A DNA stretch of 64,000 nucleotides from an uncultured Maribacter sp. (GCF_947500985.1 NZ_CANMTX010000004.1:310001-374000); one strand, 5' to 3'; positions 15,544-25,496 are shown, numbered from the stretch's first letter. Program-made: numbers and translations. The notes: generated by a model not told the origin, from the sequence alone.

Positions 15544-17949
15544 TTATTTAGAGCTTTTTAGGGTGTATCTATTCTTTCCAGGTTTTAGTTCAACTACTGT
15601 TCCTTGCCAAACTACCTTTCCTTTTATAGTTTTAGGAATGGTTATTTCTGCTGATAATTTATGTTTGTTTCTCTTTAATTCAAATTCAATATTTCCTTTT
15701 GATGTAGGAAGTAAACCTCTTATTTCATTGAGTTTTCCAAATGCCGGAGCAATTTCTACCTCTTCAAAATCATTTTTTACAGAACGGATACCTGCCAAAT
15801 AATTAAAATAAAAATATGCTGGCGATGCGCTCCACGGGTGTACCTCTGATCTTGTTGGTTTTTCAACACTTTCAAAACGCTCTAAAGTAGTGGTCATGTG
15901 GTCTTCGATCATTTGCTCCCATGGTTTCTGGGCAACATCAAATAATTCTGGTGCCCCTACTTTTTTAATCGCTTCAAAAAGATAAAAACGGTAGTAGTAA
16001 GTGGCTTGTAATAAATCTTCTTCGTTTAAAATTTTATCTAGAAGTGCTCTTTGTTCAGTTTCTGGAATAGCATCTGTCAATATTGCCATGATATTGGTAT
16101 GCTGATCATAAATGGTCTTATCCGGTCTTTCGGCAAAAAGATTTCTGTCGGTATCATAGCACAATTGATAAACCGATGTAATGATTTCTTGCGCTCTGTT
16201 CTTGTATTTCAATGAAGTTTGTTCGTCTCCGATCTCATTGAATAGGCGAGAGGCATTTTGTAACGCATGTACATAATGTAAACTAACTACGGCAGAGTTG
16301 AGTCCGTCATTTTTGGTAGCGGTACCACTGCCATTATTTGGGCCGGTATACCAATCTACAAAATAGCGGTATGGTGTTTTGTTGACCAAATTAAGGTCGT
16401 TCATATTCTTCTCAAATCCGGCAAGAGTATTAACAATACCGTCTTTATAAGTTTCAATAAATTGTTTGTCCTTAGAGGTGTTGTAGTAATCTGCAAGCAT
16501 ATCGACCCACACCAAAGAGTAGGTAGGGTAAATAAAGGTAGAGCGAAGCGGGTAGGCACCTAGAATGTTACCGTCAGAATCTCTAGAATGGTCAAATTGG
16601 CGAATCGCATTTTTGGTGTGTTCGGCATTACCACTTAAAGCTTGCCAGATTAAACCTTGTATTTTAGTATCGCCCACATACTGCATAGTTTCATAATAGG
16701 CATCACTTAAAAAGTAATCTTGTGTACAGATATCAATGGTACGTTTACAGATGTCAAAAATATCATTGTACATGTCATTGTCTGAATTGAACTTGGCAAT
16801 AGAAGGTATGGTAGTTCTTGACCTATGGTTTACAAATTTATTTAGAACTAGCGCTGCATCTTTTGTTTCAATTTCAAACTCTATGAATCTGAAGGTACGC
16901 ATCCAATTCGGTATAAATTTTTGCGCATCTTTTCCATTAGAAATAATTTCATCGTAATAGCCTAAAAGCTTTTTGTTCTCTAAGTCGTTACGATCCCCTT
17001 TTTCATTGTTTGCACCAAAAAGGTTCTCAGCATATTTAATGATAATGGTAGCTGATTTCCCTTTACCGAAAACTAATTCTGGAAATCCGTTAGTAACATA
17101 TTGCTGATCTAATAGAAAAGTGGTGGTTGTATTAGGTGCTAGTGTTAAACTGCCCAACACTGGGAACTCAGTTTCAAGAGGTTTTGAAGAATGAACAATA
17201 CTTGCAATCCTTTCCTCGTCCCATGAAAGCAATGGTAAATTGCGAGGTTCTAATAAATAGGCAATAGAGCCGCCCATACTACTGGCATTCTCAAAAAATT
17301 CCACTTTTTTCCAATCAGAGTCATCAAAATCTAATATTTCCCAATGAGTAGGGTAGTTGTTCATGTCAACTATATCGGTAGGGTTGTTGGCATAAAAACC
17401 GCCAACGATTGCCTTTTCTTTATTGCCTCTCCAAACTACTTCATTAGCCTTGTACGACTTATCAATAGTGCTTACCCAAGTATCGTTAAAACCGGTAGTA
17501 TTAATGATTTTAGCATTATCTGTTACGCCGTTTACCATTACACTAGTGAATATAGACTGCATGCCTAAAAATCTTCTTTTACCAAAATTGATTACCTTAA
17601 CGGCGATGACATTTTCTCCTTGCTTTAGGTAATCTTTCAGGTTTAAGGTTTCATATTTATAATGTTGAATGTCGCTCAATTGTGGGCCATGGGTGATAAA
17701 CCGTCCGTTTACATAAAGGTAGTAATGGTTGTCTGCAGAGATATTGATAATAAAATCAGCTTTTGAATCTTCAACTTCAAAGGTGTTACGAAACAACAAA
17801 ACAGTGTCTTCGCCGCCTTTAACATCTGGGTGACTTACCCAACTGGCACTGATGTTCTCTTTTCCATAAATAACTTCAGGGTAATTGACTTCTGTTTGCG
17901 ATTGAGCAGAAAGAGATACTAAAAGTAAGAGGGTTAAAAAGCGATTCAT
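15544..17949 (-). CDS. GH78-type glycoside hydrolase (alpha-L-rhamnosidase-like)
   Basis: 801 residues with a signal peptide (MNRFLTLLLLVSLSAQSQT). The N-terminal part holds a beta-sandwich with DNHYYLYVNGRFI, a motif common before GH78 catalytic domains. The (alpha/alpha)6 barrel begins at about residue 400, with DAYYETMQYVGDTKIQG and later PYRYFVDWYTG and RSEVHPWSASPAYFYF. A C-terminal sandwich follows. GH78 enzymes release alpha-L-rhamnose by inversion, and related subgroups may cleave other sugars. The protein is probably periplasmic or outer-membrane. No SusC/D pair is next to it, so it is outside a classical polysaccharide utilisation locus. It is separated by 56 bp from the MORN operon. 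Confidence 0.75.
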   Translation of the reverse strand: MNRFLTLLLLVSLSAQSQTEVNYPEVIYGKENISASWVSHPDVKGGEDTVLLFRNTFEVEDSKADFIINISADNHYYLYVNGRFITHGPQLSDIQHYKYETLNLKDYLKQGENVIAVKVINFGKRRFLGMQSIFTSVMVNGVTDNAKIINTTGFNDTWVSTIDKSYKANEVVWRGNKEKAIVGGFYANNPTDIVDMNNYPTHWEILDFDDSDWKKVEFFENASSMGGSIAYLLEPRNLPLLSWDEERIASIVHSSKPLETEFPVLGSLTLAPNTTTTFLLDQQYVTNGFPELVFGKGKSATIIIKYAENLFGANNEKGDRNDLENKKLLGYYDEIISNGKDAQKFIPNWMRTFRFIEFEIETKDAALVLNKFVNHRSRTTIPSIAKFNSDNDMYNDIFDICKRTIDICTQDYFLSDAYYETMQYVGDTKIQGLIWQALSGNAEHTKNAIRQFDHSRDSDGNILGAYPLRSTFIYPTYSLVWVDMLADYYNTSKDKQFIETYKDGIVNTLAGFEKNMNDLNLVNKTPYRYFVDWYTGPNNGSGTATKNDGLNSAVVSLHYVHALQNASRLFNEIGDEQTSLKYKNRAQEIITSVYQLCYDTDRNLFAERPDKTIYDQHTNIMAILTDAIPETEQRALLDKILNEEDLLQATYYYRFYLFEAIKKVGAPELFDVAQKPWEQMIEDHMTTTLERFESVEKPTRSEVHPWSASPAYFYFNYLAGIRSVKNDFEEVEIAPAFGKLNEIRGLLPTSKGNIEFELKRNKHKLSAEITIPKTIKGKVVWQGTVVELKPGKNRYTLKSSK

Positions 17950-17984
17950 TTAATTTATAAGCTGATGTTAGTAGGTTGTAAAGA

Positions 17985-18018
17985 TCATGAAAGATTAGTG
18001 AAAACCAGTCTTTCATGA
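17985..18018 (-). terminator. Perfect 10-bp stem-loop between operons
   Basis: TCATGAAAGA (17985-17994) pairs exactly with TCTTTCATGA (18009-18018) across a 14-nt loop. It lies after the 4Fe-4S gene stop and 35 bp before the GH78 gene start. A terminator for the upstream operon is the simplest reading, but the U-tract on that strand is poor. An RNA or operator element for the hydrolase is also possible. Confidence 0.45.
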
Positions 18019-18105
18019 ACTTTTTCCTATTATCTAATTTAAGTGCACTTGAGTTTATAGGTCAGAATGCAAAAAAAATAGTGTATTCCATTTTAGAAAT
18101 GAGAT

Positions 18106-19689
18106 CTATTTTTTATTCACTAAATCCATTAAATCAACATCGTTACCTAATAATACATCTTGAGAGTTGATACGACCTTTTTCTGGTCCGTTTTCTAATT
18201 TTAAAACTCCTCTTGGGCAAACCGCAGAACAAATACCGCAGCCAACACAACTAGAGCGTACAATGTTTTCTCCTTTTTGAGCATACGCACGTACATCAAT
18301 ACCCATTTCACAATAAGTAGAACAGTTACCACATGAAATACATTGACCACCGTTGGTCGTAATTCTAAATTTAGAGAACATACGTTGTTGAAACCCTAAC
18401 ATAGCTGCCATTGGACATCCAAATCTACACCATACTCGGTTTCCTAAAATAGGGTAGAACCCCGTTCCTATAACTCCAGAGAAAATACTACCTATTAAAA
18501 AGCTGTAAGTAGTACGTAGCGTTTCTGCCTTGAAGATGAATATGTTTGCTGAGTCACTAAAAAAGTGCATTCCTATTAATACAGCGATAATGGTGAAATA
18601 GCCTATTGCGCCATATTTGGCATCTTTTGCTAATTCTTCTCTTTTGTAAATCATTACCCAAGAAAAAATAGCGGTTAAAATGAAAGCTACACCAGATATA
18701 AACATGGTTTTTGTAAGCCAATATTTGCTAGAGTCATTACCTAAATAAGAATATATTACAGCAATAGTCATTACGGTTACGAATACCACAACACTGTGTA
18801 CTACCCAGCGCTCAACTTTCCAAGCGAATTTAGATTTATCGCTTAATTGGCGAAAAGAATCACCCGCAGTTTCAGCCAATCCACCACAACCACAAACCCA
18901 AGAACAATACCAACGTTTACCATATTTGTAAGTTAAAAAAGGAGAGATGACAAAGATAGATATGATACCAAAAAACAGCATGGTCATACCCACACTACCA
19001 GAATCTATGAAACCATTAATACGGTAACGTTCAAAGTTGTAATAATTTAAAGGCCACATATTTTTAAGGTCATAATATGGTAAATCACCATTTAAACGTG
19101 CCATTAATTCTGGAATGAAAAATGCGAATGCAGTCTGAAAGAACATAACACTAACCGTTCTCAGTTGCTCGTATTTATTATGACGATACTTCCAAATAAA
19201 TTTAGCGCCGAAAGCCAAAATTGCCACGGTATACATGGTGCCGTAAACAAACCATTGGCTAGCAGGGTTTCCGCTTAGTCCTTTACTTAAAGGGTCGAAT
19301 AGGGCAATTAAACCCGTATTGTCGCCATCTTTTACAAGACCTAAGTAGTGCGGATAAAAATAAAGTACGATGTAAAACCCTGTTAAGGCAATACCGGCCA
19401 TCCAGGCAAGTACACCACGACTAGAAATGGATTTAAACCAAACGCCGTCATTTTTTATTCCCTTATGTTTATTGGCGTAGGCCGCTTGCGAAAACCAGAT
19501 AATCCCAGCGAAAATGGCTACAATTGAAACTGTTAGCCAAAGTGCAGTATTGCCAAGGTTTAAATTGAACAATTGAAGAATGAGAATTCCCAAACCGATC
19601 ATTCCTGTAACTACTGCCAGTTTTTGGCCTGTATTTAATGCTTTAGGCGGTTCTCCCGCAAGTGACATACTTCTGTCAAAATTACCCAT
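18106..19689 (-). CDS. Polytopic membrane 4Fe-4S protein (NapH/RdxA-like)
   Basis: 527 residues with about ten transmembrane helices. WYCSWVCGCGG (about residue 265) and NRVWCRFGCPM (about residue 415) are the paired Cys motifs of NapH-type membrane ferredoxins. The C-terminus has two 4Fe-4S clusters, CISCGNCSTYCEMG and CVGCGICSAVCPRG. Such proteins pass electrons across or along the membrane. It follows an FAD oxidoreductase by 28 bp on the same strand, so the pair probably forms a flavoprotein-to-ferredoxin relay. The terminal electron acceptor is not encoded nearby. Length is greater than NapH (about 290 residues), because of an extra N-terminal helix block. Confidence 0.75.
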   Translation of the reverse strand: MGNFDRSMSLAGEPPKALNTGQKLAVVTGMIGLGILILQLFNLNLGNTALWLTVSIVAIFAGIIWFSQAAYANKHKGIKNDGVWFKSISSRGVLAWMAGIALTGFYIVLYFYPHYLGLVKDGDNTGLIALFDPLSKGLSGNPASQWFVYGTMYTVAILAFGAKFIWKYRHNKYEQLRTVSVMFFQTAFAFFIPELMARLNGDLPYYDLKNMWPLNYYNFERYRINGFIDSGSVGMTMLFFGIISIFVISPFLTYKYGKRWYCSWVCGCGGLAETAGDSFRQLSDKSKFAWKVERWVVHSVVVFVTVMTIAVIYSYLGNDSSKYWLTKTMFISGVAFILTAIFSWVMIYKREELAKDAKYGAIGYFTIIAVLIGMHFFSDSANIFIFKAETLRTTYSFLIGSIFSGVIGTGFYPILGNRVWCRFGCPMAAMLGFQQRMFSKFRITTNGGQCISCGNCSTYCEMGIDVRAYAQKGENIVRSSCVGCGICSAVCPRGVLKLENGPEKGRINSQDVLLGNDVDLMDLVNKK

Positions 19690-19717
19690 AGTAGGTGTTG
19701 TTTGTTTTGTTATTTAG

Positions 19718-21064
19718 TTAGGCGATACTGAAAATACGTTTCCAGCTTTTTTTCTTTGCACTGATATTCTTATTGAAATCAGCATTGTATTTGGTGATAA
19801 TTTCATCCTCATAAAGTTTAAAGAACTCTGGGTCGAAATTGGCATCTTTTAAATACGTCATTACATGATCAATGTCTTTGTTCTCTGTTAACCATTGGTC
19901 AAAAATTTCATGTCGCATTCGAATACCGAACGTGTTAAGACCTAAAAATTGATGGCTATCCTTATCAAATGCTACGGTTATACATATCTTTTCAGTAGCA
20001 TGACGCCAGTGAAAATGATGTTCATTATCTTTTTTACTACGTTCGCTAAAAACCCATCCATAGGTTTGGTATTCCACATCTAAAAATTTAGCTGAGTTAA
20101 ACCAGTGGCCAGGGTTGTATTCTCTTGGGTTGCCACATATAGTTTGTGCAAGCGCTTCGCCCATCATTCTGCCAGTATACCAAACAGCTTCTATTGGTCT
20201 TCTGCTGCCAATACCTTCGTGTTGCTCTGCACAATCGCCTATTGCGAATATATCTTTAACGTTGGTCTCTAAAAAACGATTAACCTTAACGCCTCTGCCT
20301 AATTCAATACCAGAATCTTTTAGAAAATCGATATTTGGGGCAACACCGGCAGTTAAGCCAACTACATTACATTCAATGGTTTCACCTTTATCTGTTACCA
20401 CAGCTTTTGCGCGTCCATTTTCATCAGAAATTATTTTCTCAAGATTGGTGTCTAATTGAAGATCGATATGATGCTCTAGAATGTGCTCGTTAATCATGGC
20501 AGATTCGCCAGCAGGTAATACTCCGTTCCAAAAGCTATTTTCTCGAACCAAAAAAGTAACAGGTATTTGGCGAGAACGTAGCATCTCAGCCATTTCAATA
20601 CCTATTAGTCCGCCACCGACAATAACCGCACGATTACATACCTTTTTATTAGGGGCATTTTTCTCAAGCATTTCTAGATCTTGTTTGGAGTACAAACCTT
20701 GTACACCTTTTAAATCTTGCCCTGGCCAACCAAACTTGTTTGGTTTAGACCCTGTTGCAATGATTAGTTTGTCATAAGAAATAGATGAACCACCTTTTAA
20801 AAGTAGCTTTTTGGCATCGGTTTCTACTTTTTCTACAAAACCGTTAACGAGGTCGATTCTGTTTTTCTTCCAAAACCAGTTTTCGTAAGGTTGTGTATGT
20901 TCAAATTTCATGTGCCCCATGTAAACATACATTAATGCGGTACGGGAGAAGAAATAGTCACTTTCTGCGGAAATAATGGTGATTCTTTTGTCTGATAGCT
21001 TTCGTATATGTCTAGCTAAAGTGACTCCGGATATGCCATTACCAATAATTACAATATGATCCAT
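19718..21064 (-). CDS. FAD/NAD(P)-dependent oxidoreductase
   Basis: 448 residues of the two-dinucleotide-fold disulfide-reductase-like family. The FAD-binding GNGISG lies at residues 8-13, the NAD(P)-binding VGGGLIGIEMAE near residue 150, and the second FAD motif IFAIGDCAEQ near residue 270. No redox-active CxxxxC pair is present, which points to a ferredoxin/rubredoxin-reductase or NADH-oxidase-like member. A C-terminal domain of about 130 residues with FHWRHATEKICITVAF is additional. It is the first gene of a two-gene operon with the membrane 4Fe-4S protein, transcribed divergently from the DUF547 gene. Confidence 0.8.
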   Translation of the reverse strand: MDHIVIIGNGISGVTLARHIRKLSDKRITIISAESDYFFSRTALMYVYMGHMKFEHTQPYENWFWKKNRIDLVNGFVEKVETDAKKLLLKGGSSISYDKLIIATGSKPNKFGWPGQDLKGVQGLYSKQDLEMLEKNAPNKKVCNRAVIVGGGLIGIEMAEMLRSRQIPVTFLVRENSFWNGVLPAGESAMINEHILEHHIDLQLDTNLEKIISDENGRAKAVVTDKGETIECNVVGLTAGVAPNIDFLKDSGIELGRGVKVNRFLETNVKDIFAIGDCAEQHEGIGSRRPIEAVWYTGRMMGEALAQTICGNPREYNPGHWFNSAKFLDVEYQTYGWVFSERSKKDNEHHFHWRHATEKICITVAFDKDSHQFLGLNTFGIRMRHEIFDQWLTENKDIDHVMTYLKDANFDPEFFKLYEDEIITKYNADFNKNISAKKKSWKRIFSIA

Positions 21065-21341
21065 AAAATGCTTTTGTTGATGGTTGTGTCGGTATTAAAG
21101 GTAAGAACTTAACAGCTTTCTTTTTATTTAGAAAGATTATAAACTTGTTATAACTCTGTGATATTTTTAAACGTAGTTTGCGTTTTAATAGAATTAAAAC
21201 GGATTTGTAACATACAGTAAATCAAGTGGTAATTGACTTAGTGATTTGTAAAAGAAAGAAAAATTTATTTTAATGTTTGTATGGTTTTAACAAAACCCAC
21301 GACCTATACAAACTCATAAGCGACTTTAAATTAAGAAAATC

Positions 21342-22058
21342 ATGAAAAGAAATTTAATACAGACATTGTTTTTAATCTTGATAGTAACCAACCTATCTGC
21401 ACAAGATGTTACTACCTTTTTTAGTAAAAGCGATAGCTTTTTTAAGACCAATGTAGTTGATGGTAAAGTAAAGTATGCAGCTATAAAAAATAACCCCGAA
21501 GCTTTGAATGCAGTATTGGAATCTGCAAAAAGCATAACGGTTTCTAAGTCTGATGCTGCAACATACCAAGCTTTTTGGATCAATGCCTATAATCTACTTG
21601 TTATAGATGGTATTGTTAAGAATTATCCATTAAAATCACCTTTAGATGTTGCTGGTTTTTTTGATAAAACAAAGCATGAAATTGGCGGAAAGTATGTAAC
21701 CTTAAACGGAATAGAGAATGATTTGTTAAGAGCACAGTTTCCTACTGAAGCTAGATTTCATTTTGTATTGGTGTGTGCCGGTTTAGGATGTCCTCCAATT
21801 ATAACTGCGGCTTACAAGCCATCTTCATTAGACAGTCAGTTGCAGAAGCAGACCGTTATGGCATTGAACAACCCTAATTTTATAAAAGTTAATAAGAACA
21901 AAGCCCAGATTTCTCAATTATTTGAGTGGTACAAAGGGGATTTTGAACAAAAAGGAAGTACAGTAGATTTTATTAATACCTATAGAAAAGAGCAATTGCC
22001 AGAAAATGCAAAGGTTTCTTATTACCCATACGACTGGTCTTTAAACGAGGCTAAATAA
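21342..22058 (+). CDS. DUF547-domain secreted protein
   Basis: 238 residues with a signal peptide (cleaved after NLSA). The DUF547 core is visible as FWINAYNLLVIDGIVKNYP, then GGKYVTLNGIENDLLR, then the conserved Cys segment VLVCAGLGCPP. The function of DUF547 is unknown. Spacing of 22 bp to the following outer-membrane protein indicates an operon. The pair lies divergent to the flavoprotein/ferredoxin operon across 277 bp, suggesting a common envelope redox process, which is inference. The start at 21342 gives the expected signal length. Confidence 0.8.
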   Translation: MKRNLIQTLFLILIVTNLSAQDVTTFFSKSDSFFKTNVVDGKVKYAAIKNNPEALNAVLESAKSITVSKSDAATYQAFWINAYNLLVIDGIVKNYPLKSPLDVAGFFDKTKHEIGGKYVTLNGIENDLLRAQFPTEARFHFVLVCAGLGCPPIITAAYKPSSLDSQLQKQTVMALNNPNFIKVNKNKAQISQLFEWYKGDFEQKGSTVDFINTYRKEQLPENAKVSYYPYDWSLNEAK

Positions 22059-22080
22059 TCAATTTTTAAAAAAAACCGAA

Positions 22081-22956
22081 ATGAAAGTTTTAACTAGAAA
22101 GATATTTCTTGGAGTATTTTTTTGTGCTTTTTTTACAGTGAATGCACAAGATAGTCTGCAACAGAAAAGTAACATACAACAGTACACGCCATCAAAATTA
22201 ATAGGCAAAGGACAGTATGATGTAAAGTGGTTCAATAATTTATATACTCAAACCGAAAGCACGTTTACAGAAGGTACAGAGCCAAGACAAACTTTTTTTA
22301 CCTCTACATTAGAAGCATATACAGGTGTTGGTACTAATAAAAGATGGAATGTAGGTGCTATTCTAGAATTTAGATCAAATGTTATTGGTGACAGAAGTGC
22401 CTTGGATGTATTTAAGTTCGATGGTGAAAACAATACAGCTAGATCAGGTCTTACTTCAATAGCGCCATCGGTAAAGTTTGTTCCAATAGCTTCGGTCAGT
22501 AATTTTTCTATTCAAAGTTCATTCTTTATTCCTTTAGTGGATAATGAAACAGAGAACGGAGTTTTTCTAGATCAAAAAGGATACATCTGGCAAAATAGAT
22601 TCTTTTACGATTATACTTTTCCAGGCGATAAGTGGCAGCTTTTTAGTGAGATCAACTCAGAATTAAGTTTTGGAGATAAAGAAGAGAGTTTTGCTAATAA
22701 TAGTTTAAACCTTACGCCAGGTTTATTTCTTAGTTATTTTCCGTCAAGTAAGTTTACTGTTTTGGCATTGGCACAACATTCTCAACGTTTAGATTTGGGT
22801 AACGATTTTGCTCAAGATTTTACAGCATTGGGTGGTGGTGCAAAATATCAACTAACAAGTGCTTTAAATCTAGAGTTGTTGTATACAAACTTTGTTCGTG
22901 GTAGTAATACCGGGCTTGGTCAAACCTTTAATTTAGGGTTGCGAGGTATATTTTAA
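22081..22956 (+). CDS. Outer-membrane beta-barrel protein
   Basis: 291 residues with a signal peptide (ending TVNAQD). The mature part is a series of alternating beta strands with aromatic girdle residues, closing with GLGQTFNLGLRGIF and a terminal Phe, as in outer-membrane barrels. The size suggests about 10-12 strands. The transported substrate is unknown. It follows the DUF547 gene in one operon and is followed by a strong terminator. Confidence 0.65.
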   Translation: MKVLTRKIFLGVFFCAFFTVNAQDSLQQKSNIQQYTPSKLIGKGQYDVKWFNNLYTQTESTFTEGTEPRQTFFTSTLEAYTGVGTNKRWNVGAILEFRSNVIGDRSALDVFKFDGENNTARSGLTSIAPSVKFVPIASVSNFSIQSSFFIPLVDNETENGVFLDQKGYIWQNRFFYDYTFPGDKWQLFSEINSELSFGDKEESFANNSLNLTPGLFLSYFPSSKFTVLALAQHSQRLDLGNDFAQDFTALGGGAKYQLTSALNLELLYTNFVRGSNTGLGQTFNLGLRGIF

Positions 22957-22976
22957 AGATGTTTTGAGTGTTCCTT

Positions 22977-23016
22977 AAAGAGCCTTTTGTTGTCAAAAAC
23001 AAATAGGCTCTTTTTT
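22977..23016 (+). terminator. Rho-independent terminator
   Basis: AAAGAGCC (22977-22984) pairs with GGCTCTTT (23006-23013). An inner TTTGTT/AACAAA stem and a following T-run complete it. It ends the DUF547/barrel operon. Confidence 0.75.
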
Positions 23017-23126
23017 GGTATTTATAGGTATGTTTTTGAACTATAATTGATTACGCGCTTATTTTGTTCTATATTGAAAACCTTGGTAAAAGATTCATAT
23101 AAGTTAAGATGTGAGTATTTGAAAAA

Positions 23127-24392
23127 ATGAATGTAAAAACACTTTCTTTTCTAATTTTAATGTTTGTTTGCTTATTCGTGAGCGGGCAAGATGTAACGGT
23201 GGCAGAATTAAAATTTTCAGGAACAAAGCGCACCAAGATTTTGTTTATTAAGAATCTTGTTAGTTTAAAGGAGGGTATGTTGTTAGATTCTGTTCTAATG
23301 AATAATGACATACAACGCTTAAAGAGATTGCCTTCAATATCTCATGCCTATTATAAGGTTAATATCTTACCAAATAAAACTTGCGAAGTACAATATGCTA
23401 TTGAAGAGAATTTTACGTTAATACCTTTTGCTAATCTTTTCAGTTCTTCCAATGATGATTTTGCTTTTAGAATAGGATTACAGGAGTTTAATTCTTTTGG
23501 ACGAAATATTACTTTAGGTGCTTTTTATCAGTATGATAATTACAGTTCATTTGGGTTAAGTGTAAGGGCACCTTATTTATTTTCTAATAAGCTTGGGCTG
23601 GCGGTAAATTATAATAATTTCACCACTTTAGAACCTGTTTTTTTTCAAGATGATACAGCAGATTATAAGTATAACAATACCGGCTTTGAACTCTTAGGAC
23701 TTTACGAAGTCAATTTTAAAAATAGGATGGAATTGGGTTTTAGTCTTTTTACCGAAGACTACCAATATGTAGATGGGGCAACAAGTGCGGGGGTACCTAT
23801 GAATTTAAATGTAGATAAGCATTTATTCAAGTTCATTTATGATTATAATGGATTGGATTATTTCTATCATTATTTAGAAGGATTTAGAAGTCAACTAAAT
23901 TTACAATACGTAGGCAGTACCAATACTAATTTGCCAGAATTCTTAATTGGGTTTAATGATTTTACGTATTTTAAAAGAATTGGAGATAGGGGTAATTGGG
24001 CCAATAGGCTGCGTTTAGGTTTGGCAAGTAATGTTGATAGTCCGTTTGCACCATTCACAGTAGATAATAATTTAAATATAAGAGGAGTTGGTAATTCAAT
24101 TGACAGAGGTACAGGCATGATTGTTTTGAATACAGAGTACAGGCAAACCTTAATAGATAAAAACAAGTTTGTGCTGCAAGGAAATATATTTATTGATGGC
24201 GGTACATGGCGAAATCCAGCAGGTGGTTTTGATGATTTGCTAAAAAGTGAAAATCTTAGAATTTACCCGGGAGTAGGACTCCGATTTATGCACAAACGAA
24301 TCTTCAATGCAATTTTCAGGATAGACTACGGCTACGGAATCACAAAAGACGGCGACAACGGAATTGTCTTTGGTATTGGTCAATATTTTTAG
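23127..24392 (+). CDS. Omp85/BamA-superfamily outer-membrane protein
   Basis: 421 residues with a signal peptide (cleaved before QDVTVAELKF). A single POTRA domain (about residues 22-95, with RTKILFIKNLVSLKEG) precedes a 16-strand-type barrel. The Omp85 signature INIRGVG-like segment (NNLNIRGVGNS) and the final GIVFGIGQYF ending in Phe are present. With only one POTRA it is shorter than BamA (about 800 residues) and more like a TamA-, patatin- or surface-antigen-type member. It probably inserts or translocates envelope proteins. No gene for BamB-E or TamB is nearby. Confidence 0.75.
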   Translation: MNVKTLSFLILMFVCLFVSGQDVTVAELKFSGTKRTKILFIKNLVSLKEGMLLDSVLMNNDIQRLKRLPSISHAYYKVNILPNKTCEVQYAIEENFTLIPFANLFSSSNDDFAFRIGLQEFNSFGRNITLGAFYQYDNYSSFGLSVRAPYLFSNKLGLAVNYNNFTTLEPVFFQDDTADYKYNNTGFELLGLYEVNFKNRMELGFSLFTEDYQYVDGATSAGVPMNLNVDKHLFKFIYDYNGLDYFYHYLEGFRSQLNLQYVGSTNTNLPEFLIGFNDFTYFKRIGDRGNWANRLRLGLASNVDSPFAPFTVDNNLNIRGVGNSIDRGTGMIVLNTEYRQTLIDKNKFVLQGNIFIDGGTWRNPAGGFDDLLKSENLRIYPGVGLRFMHKRIFNAIFRIDYGYGITKDGDNGIVFGIGQYF

Positions 24393-24458
24393 CAATCTTT
24401 GTGTTTCAATATATTGTCATAAATAAATTATGGCATAGACCTTGTGTTAAATATCAGC

Positions 24459-25493
24459 ATGAAATACACCAGTTTTACAATTACATTTTTATTGTTTTTG
24501 AGCGTTTTTTGCGTTGCGCAAGATTCGCTAAAAACGGTTGTGGCAGAACCCGGCGACGGCATTTTATCGCTGTTAAGAAAGCAAGGTGTTAATCCGTATG
24601 AAGCTTATGATGAGTTTGTAGAATTAAACTATCATGATTTGCGCGATAGTGTGCATCTTGTTGCTGGTAGAGTTTATGTACTTCCAAGAATAAAATTAGA
24701 TACGGTGGCTATTGTAGATTCTTTACAGTTGCAATCAAAAGAAATTAAAGAGCTAGAAAGTGATTCTTATGATATTTTTGGAGAGAAGCACAAAACAGTT
24801 ATTGCTAAAAGTGAAAGATTAAAAGGCAATATATATTATTTAGTTTCAGGTCATGGTGGTCCAGATCCTGGTGCTATGGGGGTTTATGCAGGTAAGGCTA
24901 TATCTGAAGATGAATATGCCTATGATATTACATTACGATTGGCAAAAGAGTTATTGGCACATGGTGCAGAAGTATATATTATTATACAAGACGAAAATGA
25001 CGGAATTAGAGATGATTTCGTTCTTGAAATTGACTACGATGAGGTTGCTTATATGAATAAAACAATACCTCTAAATCAAGTAGAGAGATTAAAACAACGG
25101 GTAGATATCGTCAATGATTTGTATAAAGAAAATAGAGATAAATATCAGCGATTAATCGTTACACATGTTGATAGTAGAAGTGAAAATCAAAATATAGATG
25201 TATTCTTTTATCACCACGAGAAAAGTAAAAACGGAGAAAAACTAGCAGAAAGTATACATAAGACCTTCGGAGCCAAGTATAAAAAATATCAACCTAATAG
25301 AACCTATTCAGGAACTTTTGAAGATAGAACGTCACTGTATTTGGTGAAAAAAACGCATCCTGCAATGGCATATATTGAAATTGGGAATATTAGAAATGCG
25401 AAGGATCAAATTAGAATTGTTGATCCTGATAATCGCCAGGCACTTGCTAAATGGATCAGCGAAGGGGTGCTGTTAGATTTTGAAGGTGAATAA
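24459..25493 (+). CDS. N-acetylmuramoyl-L-alanine amidase (Amidase_3)
   Basis: About 344 residues. The ATG at 24459 is preferred over an in-frame GTG at 24444, because it places the signal peptide (YTSFTITFLLFLSVFCVAQ) at the N-terminus. A short LysM-like or linker region (about residues 25-85, EPGDGILSLLRKQGVNPYEAY) precedes the zinc amidase domain. In that domain VSGHGGPDPGAMG replaces the usual LDPGHGG, with a later Glu in DEYAYDITLRLA and MAYIEIGNI as the final catalytic Glu segment. It cleaves the amide between MurNAc and L-Ala in peptidoglycan. It ends 3 bp from the converging glycosyltransferase gene. Confidence 0.75.
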   Translation: MKYTSFTITFLLFLSVFCVAQDSLKTVVAEPGDGILSLLRKQGVNPYEAYDEFVELNYHDLRDSVHLVAGRVYVLPRIKLDTVAIVDSLQLQSKEIKELESDSYDIFGEKHKTVIAKSERLKGNIYYLVSGHGGPDPGAMGVYAGKAISEDEYAYDITLRLAKELLAHGAEVYIIIQDENDGIRDDFVLEIDYDEVAYMNKTIPLNQVERLKQRVDIVNDLYKENRDKYQRLIVTHVDSRSENQNIDVFFYHHEKSKNGEKLAESIHKTFGAKYKKYQPNRTYSGTFEDRTSLYLVKKTHPAMAYIEIGNIRNAKDQIRIVDPDNRQALAKWISEGVLLDFEGE

Positions 25494-25496
25494 AGG

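Noticed and set aside
20115-20777. Two long frames antisense to the FAD oxidoreductase
   Set aside because: Complementary to a well-supported gene, with no family motif or start context.
24401-24592. 63-residue frame overlapping the amidase start
   Set aside because: Different frame over the amidase signal peptide; atypical composition and no motif.
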